DNA from: Brevundimonas sp.
GTDB lineage: Bacteria; Pseudomonadota; Alphaproteobacteria; Caulobacterales; Caulobacteraceae
NCBI GenBank assembly: GCA_020253595.1
Contig: JADCBH010000027.1
Span: forward strand, 1 to 9,150
Length of the DNA: 9,150 nucleotides
Direction: 5' to 3'
Numbering within the stretch: the stretch's first letter is position 1; each line of letters begins with the position of its first letter. The notes under the pieces were generated by a model that was not told where the DNA came from, did no database searches, and worked only from the letters and a program-made list of their open reading frames with translations. Positions 6,522-9,150 of the stretch are shown in pieces. The translations under genes and the position numbers were made by a program.

Positions 6522-6696
6522 GTGACGATCCTGACATTGCGGCCCGCTCTTGCGAAGCCTAACCGTTGCCGCACGCAACGGCCGCGCTTGGGGGCGATCC
6601 GGCAGTTACGCACGATCACTCTGGCTGGATGAGGGTCATCCGTGGCGAGAGACCGGTCGTAGATCATCGGTCTGCCCCCTACGTTCTGGAGTGACC
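6522..6696. promoter_or_regulatory. Divergent promoter region between methyltransferase and FAD-oxidoreductase genes
   Basis: These 175 bases separate two divergent starts, so both promoters should lie here. Shine-Dalgarno sites are visible at each end: AGGA for the minus-strand gene and GGAG at 6688-6691 for the plus-strand gene. Three dyads are seen: CCGTTGC/GCAACGG at 6563-6581 with a 5-base gap, GGATGA-GGG-TCATCC at 6627-6641, and the 8-base palindrome GACCGGTC at 6651-6658. I could not identify convincing -35/-10 pairs or an ECF-sigma motif by eye. Confidence 0.5.
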
Positions 6697-8064
6697 ATGA
6701 GTCTGCATCTTGCCACCTCGAACCCCGAACCAACCGCCTCGCGCCGGAGGATCGCGGTGGTGGGGTCAGGCATATCGGGGCTGTCCGCCGCCTGGCTGCT
6801 GGGCAAGCGCCACGACGTCACCCTGTTCGAGGCGGACGACCGGATTGGCGGCCACTCCAATACGGTGGAGGCGCCCACGCCCTCGGCTCCTGTCGCGGTG
6901 GACACCGGCTTCATCGTCTACAACGAGGACAACTATCCGAACCTGAAGGCCCTGTTCGAGCACCTGTCCGTGCCGACCAAGCCGGCTCACATGTCGTTCG
7001 CGGTGTCGATCGACGACGGGGCTTTTGAGTACTCCAGCCACGGCATCCGTGCCCTGTTCGCCCAGAAGCGCAACTGGGTCAGTCCGAAGTTCTGGCGCAT
7101 GATCTCCGACCTTCTCCGCTTTCAGAAGCAGGCCCCGAAGGACCTGGCCGAGATGGAGCGCACAGGCGAGACGCTGGACGCCTATCTGACCCGCAACGGC
7201 TATGGGGACCTGTTCAAGGAGGCCCACCTCCTGCCCCAGGCGGCGGCCATCTGGTCCTGCTCCATGGGTCAGATGTCGGCCTACCCGGCGGCATCCTTCG
7301 TGCGGTTCTACATGAACCACAACCTGCTGACCTACGACCTAAAGCCGACCTGGCGCACGGTCGATGGCGGAAGCCGCGAGTATGTGCGGCGACTGCACGC
7401 AGATTTCGCCGGTCGCACGGTCCTGAACGCGGGCGTCGTCGGCGTGGCGCGCGACCCGTCGGGTGCTACCTTGCGGTTCGAGGACGGGCGAACCGAACGC
7501 TTTGACGCCGTGCTTCTGGCGACCCACTCGGATCAGGCGCTGCGGCTTCTGGACCAACCGACGCCCGATGAGCGGCACCTGCTGGGGGCCATCGCCTATC
7601 GCGCCAATCGCGCCATCCTGCATCGCGACGTCTCGGCCATGCCGAAGCGGCGCAAGGCCTGGGCCGCCTGGACGCACAAGGGCTATTCCGACCGCGCGGG
7701 CGAGGGCGGCGTGACCTATTGGATGAACGAGCTTCAGTCGCTCTCGGGCCCGCCGCTCTTCGTCAGCCTGAACCCGGCCAAGGACCCTGATCCTGCACTG
7801 GTGATCGGCGCGTGGGACTATGAGCATCCTGTCTTCGATCTCGCCGCCGTGGCCGCGCAGTCGGAGCTCTGGTCGCTGCAGGGGCAGGGCGGTGTCTGGT
7901 TCGCCGGGGCCTGGTTCGGGTCCGGCTTCCACGAGGACGGTCTCCAGGCCGGTCTGGCCGCAGCCGAACAGATGGGCGACGTGCGCCGTCCCTGGACGGT
8001 CGCGAACGAGAGCGGCCGCATCGTGCTGGGGTCGGTCCAGACCCCCGTGGCTGAGGCGGCGTGA
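6697..8064 (+). CDS. FAD-dependent oxidoreductase, flavin amine-oxidase-like (COG2907 type)
   Basis: ATG 6697 gives 455 residues; GGAG lies 5 bases upstream, while the longer open frame back to 6550 covers the divergent promoter and is not used. A Rossmann FAD site is visible: IAVVGSGISGLSAAWLL at 19-35, the ribose-binding acid in FEADDRIGGHSNT at 44-56, then DTGFIVYNEDNYPNL at 69-83. Later blocks are VDGGSREYV at 222-230, LLATHSDQALRLL at 273-285, YWMNELQSL at 341-349, and the C-terminal FAD-closing motif FAGAWFGSGFHEDGLQAGLA at 402-421. Family knowledge: COG2907 proteins lie beside DUF1365 and CFA-type methyltransferase genes, and a flavoprotein from such a locus has, as I recall, been assigned as a fatty-acyl desaturase (UfaD) in furan fatty acid synthesis. 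A role in oxidising a methylated acyl chain is plausible but not shown. The DUF1365 gene follows directly. Confidence 0.92.
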   Translation: MSLHLATSNPEPTASRRRIAVVGSGISGLSAAWLLGKRHDVTLFEADDRIGGHSNTVEAPTPSAPVAVDTGFIVYNEDNYPNLKALFEHLSVPTKPAHMSFAVSIDDGAFEYSSHGIRALFAQKRNWVSPKFWRMISDLLRFQKQAPKDLAEMERTGETLDAYLTRNGYGDLFKEAHLLPQAAAIWSCSMGQMSAYPAASFVRFYMNHNLLTYDLKPTWRTVDGGSREYVRRLHADFAGRTVLNAGVVGVARDPSGATLRFEDGRTERFDAVLLATHSDQALRLLDQPTPDERHLLGAIAYRANRAILHRDVSAMPKRRKAWAAWTHKGYSDRAGEGGVTYWMNELQSLSGPPLFVSLNPAKDPDPALVIGAWDYEHPVFDLAAVAAQSELWSLQGQGGVWFAGAWFGSGFHEDGLQAGLAAAEQMGDVRRPWTVANESGRIVLGSVQTPVAEAA

Positions 8065-8082
8065 CGACCACGACCCACCGAT

Positions 8083-8125
8083 CCTCCTCCGCCAGGCGGG
8101 GGAGGGGGACCATGCGAGGCATGGT
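8083..8125. repeat. REP-like GC-rich double hairpin
   Basis: Two adjacent inverted repeats are seen. The first pairs CCTCCTCCGCC (8083-8093) with GGCGGGGGAGG (8095-8105), with one G-U-type mismatch. The second is ACCATGC-GAG-GCATGGT (8109-8125), perfect over 7 bases. A third possible pairing, GGGGCGG (8130-8136) with CCGCCCC (8158-8164), extends it. The GGGGGACCATGC-GCATGGTGGAGGGGGC style resembles interspersed palindromes I recall from Caulobacteraceae genomes. Only one copy is in this window, so repetition itself cannot be shown here. Confidence 0.6.
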
Positions 8126-8987
8126 GGAGGGGGCGGAAGCGCGCACCGTGTCCGGAGCCGCCCCTTCTTCGGCTTCGCGTTCTTCCTCGATCGCTGGCTG
8201 CGCCGTGGGGCAGGATTGCGATGCCCTGTACGTCGGCGAGGTCGTTCATCAACGCTCGGCGAACTTCAATCACCGCCTGCGCTACAGCCTCTACATGCTG
8301 TTGCTCGACATCGACCGGATCGAGGGCACGACCCGTCGCCTGCGGCTTCTGTCCCAGGGCCGGACTGGGCTGATGAGCTTCAGCGCCCGCGACCACGGTG
8401 ACCGTTCCGACACACCGTTGCGCGACCAGATCCAGACCCACCTCGCCGGGGCAGGAATCGACCTTCAGGGCGGTGCTATTCGCCTGCTCACCATGCCGCG
8501 CATCCTCGGCTACGGCTTCAACCCGATCAGCGTCTACTTCTGCTACCGGCCGGACGGACAGGTCGCCGCCCTGGTCTATGAGGTGACCAACACCTTCCAC
8601 GAGCGTCACAGCTATCTGGTCGCCGTGCCCGAGGACGCGCCACCCGGTCCGCTGCGACAGACCACAGAGAAGCGCTTCTTCGTCTCGCCCTACATGGACA
8701 TGGCCCTGACCTACGACTTCACCGTCCGGCTGCCGGGCGAAGCGGTGTCGATCGTCGTGGCCGTCCGGCGGGGCGACACGCCGGTCCTGACCGCATCCTT
8801 CGCCGGACGTCGTCGTCCGCTGACGGACGGCCAGGTGTTGCGCGCCTTCCTTACCCACCCGCTGGTGACCTGGAAGGTCACGGCCGGCATCCACTGGGAG
8901 GCGCTGAAGATGATGATCAAGGGGGCCCGCTATCGCCATCGCGGAGGGGTGCCGCCCCAGCCTGTCAGCCTGGGGCATGGCCGGTGA
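8112..8987 (+). CDS. DUF1365 family protein
   Basis: The stop is TGA 8985-8987. The conserved domain begins near DCDALYVGEVVHQR (8214 onward) and continues with FNHRLRYSLYMLLLDIDRI, GYGFNPISVYFCYRPDG, VYEVTNTFHERHSYLV, KRFFVSPYMDM and, near the end, IHWEALKMMIKGARYRHR. These are DUF1365 signatures in order, and the domain is full length. The start is uncertain. GTG 8061 overlaps the stop of the FAD gene (GTGA). ATG 8112, used here (291 residues), has GGAGG 6 bases upstream but lies inside a palindrome. GTG 8148 and GTG 8205 are also in frame, and 8205 would leave only the conserved domain. Family knowledge: DUF1365 proteins have no settled mechanism; they pair with COG2907 flavoproteins and CFA-type methyltransferases, suggesting a shared lipid pathway. 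The Ser/Ala/Arg-rich first 37 or so residues are probably not conserved. Confidence 0.88.
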   Translation: MRGMVEGAEARTVSGAAPSSASRSSSIAGCAVGQDCDALYVGEVVHQRSANFNHRLRYSLYMLLLDIDRIEGTTRRLRLLSQGRTGLMSFSARDHGDRSDTPLRDQIQTHLAGAGIDLQGGAIRLLTMPRILGYGFNPISVYFCYRPDGQVAALVYEVTNTFHERHSYLVAVPEDAPPGPLRQTTEKRFFVSPYMDMALTYDFTVRLPGEAVSIVVAVRRGDTPVLTASFAGRRRPLTDGQVLRAFLTHPLVTWKVTAGIHWEALKMMIKGARYRHRGGVPPQPVSLGHGR

Positions 8988-8991
8988 CACC

Positions 8992-9012
8992 CTACGTCCG
9001 GAATTGACGTAG
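8992..9012. terminator. Short hairpin after the DUF1365 gene, possible terminator
   Basis: CTACGTC (8992-8998) and GACGTAG (9006-9012) form a perfect 7-base stem around a 7-base loop, 4 bases after the DUF1365 stop. The downstream plus-strand tract (TCGTCGTTT) is only weakly T-rich, so intrinsic termination is uncertain. If the gene on the right edge is convergent, the hairpin would lie between the two 3' ends. Confidence 0.4.
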
Positions 9013-9019
9013 TCGTCGT

Positions 9020-9150
9020 TTAGGCTGCGATCTGGGGCTGTGACGACCCGCCCATCGCGTGGGTAGATGTGGACTCCTTGGACTCCTTGGACTGCTTGGA
9101 CTCCTTGGACTCCTTGGACCCTGTTTTTCGGCCGTCCCTTGCTCCGGTCC
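9020..9150 (-). CDS. Possible C-terminal tail of a convergent gene with Lys-Glu-Ser repeats (5' part outside window)
   Basis: A minus-strand frame is open from the window edge to TAA 9022-9020, leaving 42 visible residues. It reads TGARDGRKTGS, then five triplets KES-KES-KQS-KES-KES encoded by the nine-base tandem repeat, then STSTHAMGGSSQPQIAA-type tail residues. In favour: the repeat codons AAG, GAG and TCC all end in G or C; the product is a plausible hydrophilic, charged, disordered tail; and the stop lies 32 bases from the convergent DUF1365 stop with a hairpin between. Against: codons near the window edge (CGA AAA ACA) are poor for this genome, and all plus-strand frames are also open across the repeat, including ATG 9067 encoding MWTPWTPWTAW. 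I do not recognise a family. The partial, low-complexity sequence makes this a weak call. Confidence 0.35.
   Translation of the reverse strand, partial: TGARDGRKTGSKESKESKQSKESKESTSTHAMGGSSQPQIAA
9071..9119. repeat. Nine-base tandem repeat, five full copies plus a partial
   Basis: The unit GGACTCCTT recurs at 9071, 9080, 9089, 9098 and 9107, followed by a partial GGAC at 9116-9119. Four copies are identical, and the third differs by one base (GGACTGCTT). The period is a multiple of three, so copy-number change would keep any reading frame: KES on the minus strand, DSL, GLL or TPW on the plus strand. Such near-perfect arrays are prone to slippage. Confidence 0.95.

Noticed and set aside
6550..6696. 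Longer N-terminus for the FAD oxidoreductase
   Set aside because: The extension covers the divergent promoter region, and ATG 6697 has a good Shine-Dalgarno just ahead of the normal N-terminus.
7818..8990. Minus-strand open frame of 390 codons opposite the FAD and DUF1365 genes
   Set aside because: Both plus-strand genes are motif-supported; the antisense product shows no domain pattern.
9071..9119. Tandem repeat as a CRISPR array
   Set aside because: The nine-base units are contiguous with no unique spacers, and no cas genes are nearby.

Overview
The window is GC-rich throughout, with strong G/C bias at third codon positions, tightly packed genes and long antisense shadow frames. The protein families and the palindromic GC-rich repeat at about 8083-8125 suggest an alphaproteobacterium, probably Caulobacterales (Brevundimonas-like). 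That placement is inferred from gene content and sequence style, not from a marker gene.

Left edge (1-330, + strand): the 3' end of an ABC-transport auxiliary lipoprotein (PqiC/ABC_trans_aux type). Its stop overlaps the stop of a convergent minus-strand operon.

Region 327-3976 (- strand): a compact four-gene operon, transcribed right to left. The order is a DUF459-type SGNH protein, a second SGNH/GDSL protein, an MBOAT acyltransferase of the AlgI class and a small single-pass membrane protein. Junctions are a 4-base overlap, direct abutment and a 9-base gap. The likely job is moving acyl (probably acetyl) groups across the inner membrane onto an envelope glycan. A strong hairpin (3998-4021) separates it from the next gene.

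Region 4067-4984 (- strand): a secreted protein built from two copies of a roughly 120-residue PPC-like beta domain, each with a cysteine pair and a Y/W-C-D-D-D motif.

Region 5062-8987: a divergent putative lipid- or small-molecule-modification locus. Leftward are a CFA-synthase-fold methyltransferase with coclaurine N-methyltransferase-like catalytic residues and a four-helix DUF2177 membrane protein. Rightward are an FAD-dependent amine-oxidase-like oxidoreductase (COG2907 type) and a DUF1365 protein. The 175-base divergent spacer holds several short dyads. These families recur together in proteobacterial stress-linked lipid loci, so a shared pathway acting on membrane fatty acyl chains is the leading idea; the true substrate is unknown.

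Right edge (8988-9150): a short hairpin and a nine-base tandem repeat. The repeat may encode the Lys-Glu-Ser repeat tail of a convergent minus-strand gene that runs off the window. I see no rRNA, tRNA, CRISPR array, insertion sequence or phage gene.
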